Positions 1-8,529 of a stretch of 64,000 nucleotides of DNA are shown piece after piece. The notes beneath the pieces are model-generated. The model had not been told where the DNA came from. It worked only from the letters and a program-made list of their open reading frames with translations, and did no database searches. A program made the position numbers and the translations under genes. Numbering within the stretch: position 1 is the first letter of the stretch; every line of letters starts with the position of its first letter. The stretch is taken from the NCBI RefSeq assembly GCF_000761545.1, contig NZ_JPMY01000041.1:62001-126000 (forward strand), written 5' to 3'. The DNA is from Pseudomonas sp. ML96 (lineage in GTDB: Bacteria > Pseudomonadota > Gammaproteobacteria > Pseudomonadales > Pseudomonadaceae).

Positions 1-1
1 C

Positions 2-325
2 GGCAATCCGCCCACCGGCGTCGATCCCGACATGGGCAGCCCTGGCAGCCCCGGCAATCCAGGTTCGCCTGGCAATCCGGGCGGTCTGCCGCAAGGTGGC
101 AGCCAGCCGGGAGCCGGCACCAATAACGGCGGCCTGGGCACCGGCACAAACAATGGCAGTGGCACGGGTACAGGTACTGTCCCGGGCAACAGCGCCCCGC
201 AAGGTGGCACCACAGGCGGCAGCGACGGTGGCACTAGCGGCGGTAGCACGGGTGGAGCGACCGGTGGCAGCACAGGCGGCACCACTGGTGGCTCTACTGG
301 TGGTTCGACCGGCGGCAGCCAGTAG
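2..325 (+). CDS. Gly/Ser/Thr-rich repeat protein, C-terminal part
   Basis: The reading frame is open from the first base of the window, so this is the end of a longer gene; an internal ATG lies at 32. The visible 107 residues are low complexity. They begin with collagen-like G-S-P-G-N-P-G units, pass through a G-T-N-N-G-G section, and finish with tandem GGSTGG/GGTTGG repeats up to the stop. There is no recognisable domain and there are no charged clusters. Tails like this occur on secreted or surface-exposed bacterial proteins, where they act as flexible linkers. The function depends on the unseen N-terminal part, so none is assigned. The repeats are likely to vary in copy number by slippage. 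Confidence 0.6.
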   Translation, partial: GNPPTGVDPDMGSPGSPGNPGSPGNPGGLPQGGSQPGAGTNNGGLGTGTNNGSGTGTGTVPGNSAPQGGTTGGSDGGTSGGSTGGATGGSTGGTTGGSTGGSTGGSQ

Positions 326-437
326 GCGCGCATAAGGTCGCATTATCGGCCGCCATTCAGGCAGGCCGCGCGTCCTGTACAGCGCAGCGCAACTGCCGGA
401 AAATCCGGGCCTTTGCTGACTGCTTAGGAGCCCGTTC

Positions 438-1349
438 ATGAGCGATGCCATCCGTTTCGAAGACAAGGTCGTGGTAGTCACCGGTGCCGGTGGTGGTCTG
501 GGTCGCGCCCACGCGCTGCTGTTCGCCCAGCACGGTGCCAAGGTGGTGGTCAACGACCTGGGTGGCAGCACCCATGGCGAGGGCGCCAACGCCTCCGCCG
601 CCGACAAGGTGGTCGCCGAGATCAAGGCGCTCGGCGGCGAGGCCGTGGCCAACCATGACTCGGTAACCGATGGCGGCAAGATCGTGCAGTGCGCGCTGGA
701 CACCTTCGGTCGTATCGACGTGGTGGTGAACAACGCCGGCATCCTGCGCGACAAGTCCTTCGTCAAGATGGAAGACGCCGACTGGGACCTGGTTTACAAG
801 GTCCACGTCGAAGGTGCCTACAAGGTGACCCACGCGGCCTGGCCGCACCTGCGTGAGCAGAACTTCGGTCGGGTGATCTTCACCGCGTCCACCTCGGGTA
901 TCTACGGCAACTTCGGCCAGTCCAACTACGGCATGGCCAAGCTCGGCCTGTACGGTCTGACCCGTACCCTGGCCATCGAGGGCCGCAAGAACAACGTGCT
1001 GGTCAACGCCATTGCTCCCACCGGCGGCACGCGCATGACCGAGGGGCTGATCCCGCCGCAGGTGTTCGAGCAGCTCAAGCCGGAACTGGTCAGCCCGCTG
1101 GTGGTGTTCCTCGGCAGCGAGCAGTGCAAGGACACCGGTGGTCTCTACGAAGTGGGCGGCGGTTGGGTCGGCAAGGTGCGCTGGGAGCGCAGCCTGGGCG
1201 CCGGGTTCGACCCGAAGACCGGCTTCAGCCCGGACGACGTCGCGGCCAGCTGGAAGCAGATCGGCGACTTCGAGGGCGCCGTTCACCCGGACGACAACGT
1301 CACCGCCCTGCGCGAGATGATGGCCAACCTGCAGAAGCACGCGGGCTGA
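438..1349 (+). CDS. SDR-family 3-hydroxyacyl-CoA dehydrogenase-like oxidoreductase
   Basis: This is a 303-residue short-chain dehydrogenase/reductase. The N-terminal dinucleotide motif is TGAGGGLG, followed by NDLGGS and the NNAG motif. The catalytic pair is Tyr164/Lys168 in SNYGMAK. The long C-terminal extension and the NDLGG segment resemble the dehydrogenase part of peroxisomal multifunctional enzyme type 2 and bacterial (R)-3-hydroxyacyl-CoA dehydrogenases, so an acyl-CoA substrate is likely. An AGGAG ribosome site lies seven bases before the ATG. The enoyl-CoA hydratase downstream is on the same strand but lies beyond a terminator. Family confidence is high; the exact substrate is inferred. 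Confidence 0.85.
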   Translation: MSDAIRFEDKVVVVTGAGGGLGRAHALLFAQHGAKVVVNDLGGSTHGEGANASAADKVVAEIKALGGEAVANHDSVTDGGKIVQCALDTFGRIDVVVNNAGILRDKSFVKMEDADWDLVYKVHVEGAYKVTHAAWPHLREQNFGRVIFTASTSGIYGNFGQSNYGMAKLGLYGLTRTLAIEGRKNNVLVNAIAPTGGTRMTEGLIPPQVFEQLKPELVSPLVVFLGSEQCKDTGGLYEVGGGWVGKVRWERSLGAGFDPKTGFSPDDVAASWKQIGDFEGAVHPDDNVTALREMMANLQKHAG

Positions 1350-1412
1350 ACCGCCAGCGATCCGGGGGATTCGGCCAGCGGGCTGTAATCGATTCCGGGC
1401 AGGGTTAAGTTG

Positions 1413-1440
1413 AAGGCCGGCAGTGATGCCGGCCTTTTTC
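1413..1440 (+). terminator. Rho-independent terminator after the SDR gene
   Basis: A 10-bp perfect stem, AAGGCCGGCA/TGCCGGCCTT, encloses a 4-base loop and runs into a T tract. It lies between the SDR stop and the next ribosome site. Confidence 0.8.
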
Positions 1441-1470
1441 ATGCCTGCGGTTTTTCCCTGGAGAATGCCC

Positions 1471-2238
1471 ATGAGTATCCGCGTCGAACGCAAGGGCCCG
1501 GTCACCCTGATCACCCTGGAGCGGCCACAGTTGCGCAATGCCGTCGACCGTCCTACCGCCGAGGCGCTGGCCGCCGCGTTGCGCGCCTTCGAGGCGGACG
1601 ATGAGGCGCGTGTGGCGGTGCTTAGCGGCAGCGGCGGCACCTTCTGCGCCGGTGCCGACCTCTCGGCGGTGGCCGAGGGTGGCGCGCGCAGCAATCGCCT
1701 GGACGAGGAGGGCGATGCCCCCATGGGCCCGAGCCGCATGCAGCTGAGCAAGCCGCTGATCGCCGCCATCGAGGGGCATGCGGTGGCCGGCGGCCTGGAA
1801 CTGGCGCTGCTGGCCGACCTGCGGGTAATGGCCGAGGACGCCGTACTCGGCGTGTTCTGCCGGCGCTTCGGCGTGCCGCTGATCGACGGCGGCACCGTGC
1901 GCCTGCCGCGCATCATCGGCCAGGGCCGGGCGCTGGACCTGATCCTTACCGGCCGCCCGGTCGGCGCCGAGGAGGCGTTGCAGATGGGCCTGGTCAATCG
2001 AGTGGTGGCACCGGGGCAGGCGCTTGTCGCCGCCGAGGCGCTGGCCCTGGAAATTGCCGGGTTCCCCCAGCGCTGCATGCTGGCCGACCGCGCCAGTGCC
2101 TACGGGCAGTGGCAGCTGCCGCTGGATGAGGCGTTGCGGGCGGAGTTCCGTGGTGGCCTGGCGGTGGTGCAGAGCGGGGAGACCCGTGCCGGCGCCCAGC
2201 GTTTCACGGCGGGGGCGGGGCGGCACGGGGAGTTTTAG
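1471..2238 (+). CDS. enoyl-CoA hydratase/isomerase (crotonase family)
   Basis: This is a 255-residue crotonase-fold protein. It shows LITLERPQLRNAV at the N-terminus, the first oxyanion-hole region GTFCAGADLSA, and the second oxyanion region AIEGHAVAGGLELAL. The catalytic-Glu area is present around FGVPLIDGGTVRLPR. The frame is open from 1423, but that start falls inside the preceding terminator. The ATG at 1471 has a GGAG site at good spacing and gives the usual family N-terminus, so it is preferred. It probably hydrates a trans-2-enoyl-CoA in fatty-acid or aromatic breakdown, consistent with the dehydrogenase upstream. The exact substrate cannot be read from the sequence. Confidence 0.85.
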   Translation: MSIRVERKGPVTLITLERPQLRNAVDRPTAEALAAALRAFEADDEARVAVLSGSGGTFCAGADLSAVAEGGARSNRLDEEGDAPMGPSRMQLSKPLIAAIEGHAVAGGLELALLADLRVMAEDAVLGVFCRRFGVPLIDGGTVRLPRIIGQGRALDLILTGRPVGAEEALQMGLVNRVVAPGQALVAAEALALEIAGFPQRCMLADRASAYGQWQLPLDEALRAEFRGGLAVVQSGETRAGAQRFTAGAGRHGEF

Positions 2239-2247
2239 AACCTGATC

Positions 2248-3060
2248 TCAGTGCAGGGCGGCGAAGCTTCCTCGGCGTCCCAGCGCGTCGATGCGCTGGG
2301 CCAGTTGCATGCGTTCGCGCTCGTCCTCGCACAGCAGTAGCGCGCGCTCCAGATCGAAGCGTTCGGCTTGCGGGCAATCCAGCTGGTGGTAGATGGCGGC
2401 GCGCAGCAGGTGGTCGGCGCTGGTTGGTGGTGCCAGCAGGAGGATGCGTTCGGCATCCTTGAGCGCCGCCATGTGATCGTCGGCCGCGCCGTGCAGGTGG
2501 CAGAGATTGCGCGACAGCCGCAGCATCAGGGCCGGGCCGTCGCAGACCTGGAAGTGTCTGGCGCTGAGCTCGGAGTTCGGGCCGGACATGCGTGTCAGCA
2601 ACTCGCGGCAGTCGCGGGTGTACAGGCGGCGGCCGTTGCAGGGATCGAGCAGGTGGTCGGCGCCGGGTACCCGCAGCAACAGGTGGCCGGGGAAGTTCAC
2701 CGCCTGTAGAGGAATGTCTAGGCGCTGGGCCAGTTCCAGGGCGATCAGCGCCAGCGACAGCGGCTGGCCGCGGCGCAGTTGCAGCACCTGGTCGAGCAGG
2801 GCAGCGCGTGGCCGTAGCGGCTGATCGTCATCCTCGTGAAAGTCCAGCTCCCCCAGGCGGCGTAGCAGGGGCTGGGCCAGGTCCGGCGCCGCCAGGTTGG
2901 GCAGGCCGGCGGATACCTGCTGGCGCAGGTTGGCGAACTCGCGCATGACCTGCGCCGGCTGCAGCGTCGGCGTGTGCTCGGCGGCTATCCACAGGGCCGC
3001 TTCGAGCAGGGCGGGCGGATCGGACTCCAGGCAGTGCAACCAGGCGGGGCGAGCAGTCAT
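2248..3060 (-). CDS. SirB1-family transglutaminase-like/TPR protein
   Basis: The 270-residue protein matches the SirB1 layout: a transglutaminase-like core followed by TPR-like helices. Landmarks are the central segment RRGQPLSLALIALELAQRLD and GHLLLRV, followed by DPCNGRRLYTRD. The C-terminal part contains repeated helix pairs (DHMAALKDAERILLLAP, DHLLRAAIYHQLD). The family is widespread in gammaproteobacteria but its biochemical role is not established. Catalytic residues of true transglutaminases are not clearly conserved, so enzymatic activity should not be assumed. The start codon follows a GGGAG site. It converges with the crotonase gene, with only nine bases between stops. Confidence 0.75.
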   Translation of the reverse strand: MTARPAWLHCLESDPPALLEAALWIAAEHTPTLQPAQVMREFANLRQQVSAGLPNLAAPDLAQPLLRRLGELDFHEDDDQPLRPRAALLDQVLQLRRGQPLSLALIALELAQRLDIPLQAVNFPGHLLLRVPGADHLLDPCNGRRLYTRDCRELLTRMSGPNSELSARHFQVCDGPALMLRLSRNLCHLHGAADDHMAALKDAERILLLAPPTSADHLLRAAIYHQLDCPQAERFDLERALLLCEDERERMQLAQRIDALGRRGSFAALH

Positions 3061-3137
3061 GCGGTTCTCCCGGGACGAGGCGCGGTTTGCCGACTATCGG
3101 TCAGGCGGGTTCGCTTCGTCCAGTGTTCCGCTGCGGG

Positions 3138-3470
3138 TCAGTTGTAGACGCGCTGCCCGCGGTACATGCGCACCGAGTGGCCGCGCTGGGCGTCTTCGCT
3201 GGGCGCCTGGGGCGCTGCGCTCGCCGGCGCGGCCGTTTCATGGCCACGGTACTGACGGGCATTGGCCTGTTTGCTGGCGGCCTGATAGTCGCTGATTTCG
3301 GCCAGGTGTACGCCCAAGGCGCGGGTTTCCGCGTCGGCGGAGCGCTGGCAGGCGTGCAGCATCGCCTCGATGGCGTCGGGCTGGTTGAGATGGATGTCCT
3401 CGGACATCTCGTCACGCAGGCGGCGGCGCAATACGCGCATGCAATCGATTACGGCCTTGTTCAGCTCCAT
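3138..3470 (-). CDS. conserved hypothetical protein
   Basis: This is a 110-residue protein with a helical N-terminal half (LNKAVIDCMRVLRRRLRDEM, then AIEAMLHACQRSADAETR) and a disordered Ala/Pro-rich C-terminal half ending YRGQRVYN. A GGGGAG ribosome site precedes the ATG. There is no signal peptide or membrane segment. I do not recognise a characterised family; its retention next to the SirB1 gene and its normal codon use suggest a genuine Pseudomonas gene of unknown role. Confidence 0.55.
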   Translation of the reverse strand: MELNKAVIDCMRVLRRRLRDEMSEDIHLNQPDAIEAMLHACQRSADAETRALGVHLAEISDYQAASKQANARQYRGHETAAPASAAPQAPSEDAQRGHSVRMYRGQRVYN

Positions 3471-3691
3471 GTCGGCTCCCCCGTCGATGGACGTAAACCC
3501 CGAGGAGACACTGCAAGCGCTGTACCAGCGTGGCGAAATGGCGAACTGTGGCCTGGTTCACAGGTCAATGGGGCTGCCGGTTGCACGTCGCTGGTGCGGG
3601 TTGCACCGGTCTGGCGCCCAATGAAGGCGAAGCGGCGAACCGGGTATACTCCCCGCCATTCGATCGCCTTTCCGTATTTTTGAAGGTTTTT

Positions 3692-4516
3692 ATGCGCAAC
3701 GACGCCCATGACGAGCTGGACCACGTTCCCAGCCTGACCACCGACCCGCGTGACCGTGATGACCACTCGCTCGGCCACTCCCCGAGCCACAGCCATGCGC
3801 CGCAGCGCAGCGCGCCGACTTATCCACAGGTGGAACGCCGCCGTGGCTTCGGTACCGGCCCGCTGTGGGCGCTGATCGGCGCATTGGTCATCGCCCTGGG
3901 TGGCCTGAGCTGGTGGAGCTACCAGCAGATCGCCCAGATGCAGGCGCAACTGGTGGTGACCCAGGAGACCTTCGCGCGTATCAGCGAGGACGCCGCCGGG
4001 CGCATCCAGGATATCTCCGGCAAGGTGGTGGCCACCGAATCCAACGTCACCAGTGGCAGCGAGGCGCTCAAGCTGCGCGTCAAGCAACTGGAGACCAAGC
4101 TGGCCGAGGTGGCCAAGCAGCAACAGAACCTCAATGGCCAGCAGAGCGGGCAGGGCAAGCGCATCGACCAGCTGGCCGCCGATCTGAAGAGCCAGCAGGG
4201 CGCCACCGCGCAGTTTGACGGCAAGCTGGAGCAGCTGGCCAGCGAGCAGAAGAGCGGCCTCGCCGGGGTCGGCAAGCTGCAGGAGCAACTCAAGGGGCAG
4301 TCCGCCGATATCGACGCGCTGAAGAAGAAAGGTGACCCGAGCCAGGCCGTACGCAATCTGGAGCAGGACCTGCTGGTGCTGCGCAGCGAGCTGGACAACC
4401 GCGCCGCGCAGAACAACACCGCCGAGTTCGACGCCTTCCGCGCCCAGGTCACCCGCAACATCAATGGCCTGCAGGCCCAGGTGCAGAACCTGCAGCAGCA
4501 GCTCAACACACGCTGA
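3692..4516 (+). CDS. single-pass membrane protein with long coiled coil
   Basis: This is a 274-residue protein. An N-terminal cytoplasmic stretch rich in Asp and His is followed by one transmembrane helix near residues 55-75 (GPLWALIGALVIALGGLSWW). About 190 residues of heptad-like, Gln/Lys/Glu-rich coiled coil follow and end in QAQVQNLQQQLNTR. This topology puts the coiled coil in the periplasm. The frame is open from 3530, but the ATG at 3692 has an AAGG site and begins a normal cytoplasmic head, so it was chosen. Similar proteins are often labelled ATPase-like or cell-envelope spacer proteins; no nucleotide-binding motif is visible here. Confidence 0.65.
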   Translation: MRNDAHDELDHVPSLTTDPRDRDDHSLGHSPSHSHAPQRSAPTYPQVERRRGFGTGPLWALIGALVIALGGLSWWSYQQIAQMQAQLVVTQETFARISEDAAGRIQDISGKVVATESNVTSGSEALKLRVKQLETKLAEVAKQQQNLNGQQSGQGKRIDQLAADLKSQQGATAQFDGKLEQLASEQKSGLAGVGKLQEQLKGQSADIDALKKKGDPSQAVRNLEQDLLVLRSELDNRAAQNNTAEFDAFRAQVTRNINGLQAQVQNLQQQLNTR

Positions 4517-4530
4517 TTGTCGACCGTACA

Positions 4531-4559
4531 AAAAGCCCCGCTTCGGCGGGGCTTTTTTA
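4531..4559 (+). terminator. Rho-independent terminator
   Basis: AAAAGCCCCG and CGGGGCTTTT pair around a CTTCGG tetraloop-type turn and end in a six-T run. It can also serve the convergent gene on the minus strand because of the A run on the other side. Confidence 0.9.
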
Positions 4560-4576
4560 TGGCTGCGGGATAGACC

Positions 4577-5164
4577 CTAGGCGCAGTCGGCCTGGCGCAG
4601 GGTCTGCCGGTTGCTGCGCACGAACTGGCCGATGGCCTGCACCAGCAGGCCGTCCTCGTCCAGGGTCAGTTCGCAGGGCGCGTGGCCTTCGGCGTCGCAC
4701 TGGTAGACGGCGTGGCTGGGCTGGCGTTGCAGGCACTGGTAGCGCTGCAGCCGCGGCTCCACGCGCAGGCCGAGCAGGTCGACATGGGCCAGGCGAAAAC
4801 GCTCGCTGTCGCCTGCGGCCAGACCGGCGTGGCGCAGTAGCGGGGTGTGGGGGAAGGGCGAGGCGGACAACATCACCTGCTGGCAGCCGACGAGGTCTTC
4901 GCGCAGGCGGCCGTCCTGATACCAGTGGCCGCGGATGTCGCGCTGCAGCTCCAGGCCGCGCTGGCCCTGATTGTCGACCTTCAGCCAGAGGCGGCGAAAA
5001 CGCCAGCGTTCGTCGTAGGCGAGGACATAGGTGGCGGCGATGCTGTTGCCGCGAATGCTCTGGATCAGTTGGCCGCTGGCGGTGACGCCATCGGCGGCGA
5101 TGATCAGGCTGAGGTGTTCGACCCCGGGGTTGGTCCAGGGCTTCCAGACCAGATTGTGCTGCAT
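4577..5164 (-). CDS. putative glycolipid-binding domain protein (DUF1089-like)
   Basis: This is a 195-residue protein with the start MQHNLVWKPWTNPGVEHL. It has the alternating beta-strand pattern of the putative glycolipid-binding family, including SIAATYVLAYDERWRFRRL, GHWYQDGRL and the hallmark ASPFPHTPLLRH region. The frame extends upstream to 5257, but those residues are basic and unlike the family. The ATG at 5164 follows a GAGGAG site. There is no signal sequence, so a cytoplasmic location is likely. The ligand is inferred only from the family name. Confidence 0.65.
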   Translation of the reverse strand: MQHNLVWKPWTNPGVEHLSLIIAADGVTASGQLIQSIRGNSIAATYVLAYDERWRFRRLWLKVDNQGQRGLELQRDIRGHWYQDGRLREDLVGCQQVMLSASPFPHTPLLRHAGLAAGDSERFRLAHVDLLGLRVEPRLQRYQCLQRQPSHAVYQCDAEGHAPCELTLDEDGLLVQAIGQFVRSNRQTLRQADCA

Positions 5165-5286
5165 CCTTGCAACTCCTCGCTCGAGGCGACCGGCATCCTG
5201 CCGAGGCGCGATGAGTGAGGAGGATAAGCGAGGCCAGCGCTGCTGTCTGTCAGCCAAAGCCGACAGTGAGCAGTTAGTTGCGCAGC

Positions 5287-5624
5287 TCAGGCCTTGCGCT
5301 TGAGCGGCTGCTGCGCGAACTGCACGCCGCCCAGGCCGGTGTCCTGCAGGGCGCGGATGTTGGCGTGGTCGCTGCCATCGGGAGTGGCCAGCACGGAGCG
5401 GTAGTGCTCGCCGAAGGCGCGCAGGGTTTCTTCCAGGCTGAGGCCTTCGAGCAGGGCCAGGCCGAGGGTCTTGCAGGAGCCCTCATTCTGCCCTGCGGCG
5501 CTTTCCACCGCGCCGTTGCGGAAGGCGCTGGGCTGGTAGTCGTAGTGTTCGGCGACGAAGGCCAGGGTCTCGGCGAACTGGAATTGCTCGCCATGCAGGC
5601 GGGCGCGGAAGTCTTGCAGGCTCA

Positions 5625-5625
<1 letters not shown>
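5287..5625 (-). CDS. HopJ-family protein
   Basis: This is a 112-residue protein starting MSLQDFRARLHG, with ETLAFVAEHYDYQPSAF, the NEGSCKTLGLALLEGLS segment and SDHANIRAL typical of HopJ. The name comes from a proposed type III effector, but the family is found in non-pathogenic species lacking that system. Here it is coupled to a housekeeping gene: its ATG overlaps the TGA of the DUF1244 gene by one base. A metabolic rather than effector role is therefore more likely. It is the last gene of the fol cluster. Confidence 0.8.
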
Positions 5626-5918
<293 letters not shown>

Positions 5919-5992
5919 GGCGGACTCCCGGAAAATCAGGGGGCGGATGATAAGAGGTGGCCCGCAGGCCGGCAACGCGGGTTGCCGGCGTA

Positions 5993-6364
5993 TCAGCGGT
6001 GGCCGGAGAGGGTGATCGACACCGATTCGGCGAAACGCAGGGCGTGCAGCTTGTCCACTTCCACTTCGGCGTAGCGCACGGCCGGGTTGGCCATGACCAG
6101 GTCGAGGATTTCCTGGGTCAGGCGCTCGAGCAGGGCGAAGCGGTTTTCCTCGACGTGGCGAATCACCGCCTTGGTGATGGTGCGGTAGTTCAGCGCGTGG
6201 TCGATGTCGTTGTCGCGTACCGCCTCGGCGGCGGGGTAGAGGATGGTCAGGTTGATCAACACGTCCTGCTTGTTGTTGATCTCCTCCTCCTTGATGCCGA
6301 TGAAGGTGCGCAGGCGCAGGTCCTTGACCCGGATGCGCGCCATCCCAGGTTCCAGTCGCGGCAT
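5993..6364 (-). CDS. folX: dihydroneopterin triphosphate 2'-epimerase
   Basis: This is a 123-residue protein of the dihydroneopterin aldolase/epimerase fold, with RIRVKDLRLRTFIGIKEEE, LNYRTITKAVI and FALLERLTQEILDLVM. FolX enzymes convert dihydroneopterin triphosphate to the monapterin isomer. The gene begins at the base immediately after the folE stop, so translation is coupled. With folM in the same cluster it indicates tetrahydromonapterin synthesis, the cofactor route for phenylalanine hydroxylase in pseudomonads. Distinction from FolB rests on the neighbours and overall sequence. Confidence 0.88.
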   Translation of the reverse strand: MPRLEPGMARIRVKDLRLRTFIGIKEEEINNKQDVLINLTILYPAAEAVRDNDIDHALNYRTITKAVIRHVEENRFALLERLTQEILDLVMANPAVRYAEVEVDKLHALRFAESVSITLSGHR

Positions 6365-6919
6365 TTACTTGCTCCGTCCGATCAGTTGCAGGAATTCCTG
6401 GCGAGTGTTGCTGGACTCGCGGAAGGCGCCCAGCATAACCGAGGTGAGCATCTGCGAGTTCTGCTTTTCCACCCCGCGCATCATCATGCACATGTGCTGC
6501 GCCTCGATCACCACGGCCACGCCGGCGGCGTTGGTGACGCTCTGGATGGCCTCGGCGATCTGCCGGGTCAGGCTCTCCTGGATCTGCAGGCGCCGTGCAT
6601 ACATGTCGACGATACGCGCCACCTTGGACAGGCCCAGCACCTTGCCGGTGGGAATATAGGCGACATGGGCCTTGCCGATGAAGGGCAGCAGGTGGTGCTC
6701 GCACAGCGAGTACAGCTCGATGTCGCGGACGATAACCACTTCGTCGCTGGCCGAGGCAAACAGTGCGCCGTTGACGATCTCCTCCAGCGACTGGGCGTAG
6801 CCGTGACACAGGTACTGCATGGCCTTGGCGGCGCGCTCGGGGGTGTCGCGCAGGCCTTCGCGCTGCGGGTCTTCGCCGAGGCCGATGAGGATCTCGCGGT
6901 AGTGCTGCGGCAGGTTCAT
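6365..6919 (-). CDS. folE: GTP cyclohydrolase I
   Basis: This is a 184-residue type I GTP cyclohydrolase. It carries the zinc and active-site signatures LYSLCEHHLLPFIGKAHVAY and AQHMCMMMRGVEKQ, plus the helix GLSKVARIVDMYARRLQIQE. It opens the imidazole ring of GTP to give dihydroneopterin triphosphate, feeding FolX next door and folate synthesis. The ATG at 6919 (MNLPQHYREIL) is preferred to an upstream in-frame ATG that would overlap folM. Ten bases separate it from the folM stop. Confidence 0.93.
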   Translation of the reverse strand: MNLPQHYREILIGLGEDPQREGLRDTPERAAKAMQYLCHGYAQSLEEIVNGALFASASDEVVIVRDIELYSLCEHHLLPFIGKAHVAYIPTGKVLGLSKVARIVDMYARRLQIQESLTRQIAEAIQSVTNAAGVAVVIEAQHMCMMMRGVEKQNSQMLTSVMLGAFRESSNTRQEFLQLIGRSK

Positions 6920-6929
6920 GGTGCGGTCC

Positions 6930-7637
6930 TCAGACCAAGTGGCGACCGCCATTGACGGTCAGGGTAGTGCCGGTGACGTAGGGGTTGTCCAGCAGGTAGC
7001 GCAGGCTCTGGTAGATCACCTCGGCGCCGGGTTCGAAGCCCAGCGGCGTTTCGGCCAGGCGCTTGGCGCGGTACTCGGCGTTGTCGCCTTCATTGAACTG
7101 GATCAGCGCCGGGGCGATGCCGTTGACCTTGATCGCCGGGGCGAAGCGCGCGGCGAAGGACTGGGTCAGGCTGTCCAGACCGGCCTTGCTGGCGCAGTAG
7201 GCGGGACGCTTGGCACTGCCCTTGCGCGAGACGTCGTCGCCGAGGTGGACGATGTCCGCCGGGCCGCCGTGGCGCAGCAGCGCTTCGCAGCGCAGGTTGA
7301 TCAGGTAGGGCGCGAGCATGTGCACGCTGACCATGCGCTGGAATACCTCGGCCTCGTGGCCCGGGGTTTCCGTCTCCCAGTCGGAGGCGTTGTGCACGAT
7401 GGCGCGCAGGCGCTCGGTGTGGCCTTTCAGTTGTTCGATAAAGGTGATGATCCCGGCCTCGCCGGAGAAGTCCGCGTGCAGGGCGATGGCGCCGCGTTCG
7501 CGCAGCAACTGCACGCCCTCGCGCTCGCTGCGGTAGCTGAAGATCACCGGCTGGCCGTCGTCGAGCAGGCGCAGCGCGCAGTGCAGGCCTAGGCGCTGGC
7601 CGGCACCGGTGATCAGGATGGGGGCGGGGGCAGTCAT
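6930..7637 (-). CDS. folM: dihydromonapterin reductase (FolM-type SDR)
   Basis: This is a 235-residue SDR with ITGAGQRLG at the N-terminus, HNAS in place of the usual NNAG, and YCASKAGL as the active-site Tyr/Lys motif. Pteridine reductases have this arrangement, including the Arg in the glycine loop. Position at the head of folE-folX points to FolM, which reduces dihydromonapterin to tetrahydromonapterin with NADPH. It is probably the first gene of a five-gene leftward operon ending at 5287. Confidence 0.88.
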   Translation of the reverse strand: MTAPAPILITGAGQRLGLHCALRLLDDGQPVIFSYRSEREGVQLLRERGAIALHADFSGEAGIITFIEQLKGHTERLRAIVHNASDWETETPGHEAEVFQRMVSVHMLAPYLINLRCEALLRHGGPADIVHLGDDVSRKGSAKRPAYCASKAGLDSLTQSFAARFAPAIKVNGIAPALIQFNEGDNAEYRAKRLAETPLGFEPGAEVIYQSLRYLLDNPYVTGTTLTVNGGRHLV

Positions 7638-7724
7638 TGCGGGGCTCGTCGATCAGGCTGGATCGAGCAAGTAAACCCCAGGCCCCGCCGCGCTACAACC
7701 ATGCGCGGCGTGGGGGAAAGCGCC

Positions 7725-8288
7725 TCAGCGCGGCTGCAGTACCTCGTCCACCTGGCGCGCGCGGCGGCCTTGCAGCCAGGGCTCCAGCAGGTGGGTGGAG
7801 AGCGGGATGAACCAGTAGGTCATCAGCGGCGTCAGCACCAGGGTGCTGAGCAGCACGCGCAGCACCAGCGGCCACTCGCTCATGAAGCCGCCGAACAGCA
7901 GGTTGAACGCCAGTGATACCGGGAAGAACGCCAGCCAGATGGCCACGCTCTGCTTCCAGCGCGGCGGGCGGCGCAGGGCGTTGCCAAACCAGGCGTCGAG
8001 GCCGCTGACGCGACGTTCGTGCGGCTGGGCGAACAGGCCGCTGCCACGCTGCAGCCAGGCACGGCGCGAGGCGGAGTGTTCCCAGGCGGTGAGGGTGGTG
8101 GCGTCGGCGAAGCGGAAGACGATCTGGAATTCGTCGTCCTCGGGCGGCGGGGCGAGTACACCGGAGCCGAGGTAGCCGGGGAAGTCGGCGGCGAGTTGCT
8201 GGCCTTCGTGCAGCCAGGCGCGGAAATCGTGGAAGCACTCGCGCGGGACGCGACGTGCCACCAGCATGGTGACCGGATCGGTAGACAT
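7725..8288 (-). CDS. antibiotic biosynthesis monooxygenase-type domain protein with two membrane helices
   Basis: This is a 187-residue protein. Residues 1-100 form a ferredoxin-like ABM domain (VTMLVARRVPRECFHDFRAWL, DEFQIVFRFAD, LTAWEHSASRRAWL). The C-terminal part has two transmembrane helices (SVAIWLAFFPVSLAFNLLFGG and VLRVLLSTLVLTPLMTYWFI). The family is common in pseudomonads. The ABM fold often binds small aromatics or haem-like ligands, but no substrate is known for the membrane version. The start at 8288 has an AGGAG site; the longer frame to 8339 lacks one. Confidence 0.72.
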   Translation of the reverse strand: MSTDPVTMLVARRVPRECFHDFRAWLHEGQQLAADFPGYLGSGVLAPPPEDDEFQIVFRFADATTLTAWEHSASRRAWLQRGSGLFAQPHERRVSGLDAWFGNALRRPPRWKQSVAIWLAFFPVSLAFNLLFGGFMSEWPLVLRVLLSTLVLTPLMTYWFIPLSTHLLEPWLQGRRARQVDEVLQPR

Positions 8289-8483
8289 TGTGTATCTCCT
8301 GCATGTCTGGCGTCGCCCGGGTAGGGCGCAGCTCTTCATGCCTGCCGGGGTGGTGGCGGGCGTGAAAAATCAGGCAAGGATTATTCCTGTTTTTGCGGAT
8401 TTGGCCAGAGGCCGCTGGGGCCGTGGCCTGCATTTCGTCGCCGGCTCGTACGGCAGGCTCAGCGCTGCACCGCAATGGCGCAT

Positions 8484-8512
8484 AAAAAAGCCCGGCACTG
8501 GGCCAGGCTCCT
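8484..8512 (-). terminator. terminator downstream of fumarase
   Basis: Read on the minus strand, GCCTGGC and GCCGGGC pair with one mismatch and are followed by a six-T run. It sits just past the fumarase stop. The remaining intergenic DNA to 8289 shows no other feature. Confidence 0.65.
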
Positions 8513-8529
8513 TCACCGCGCGTGGGCGC

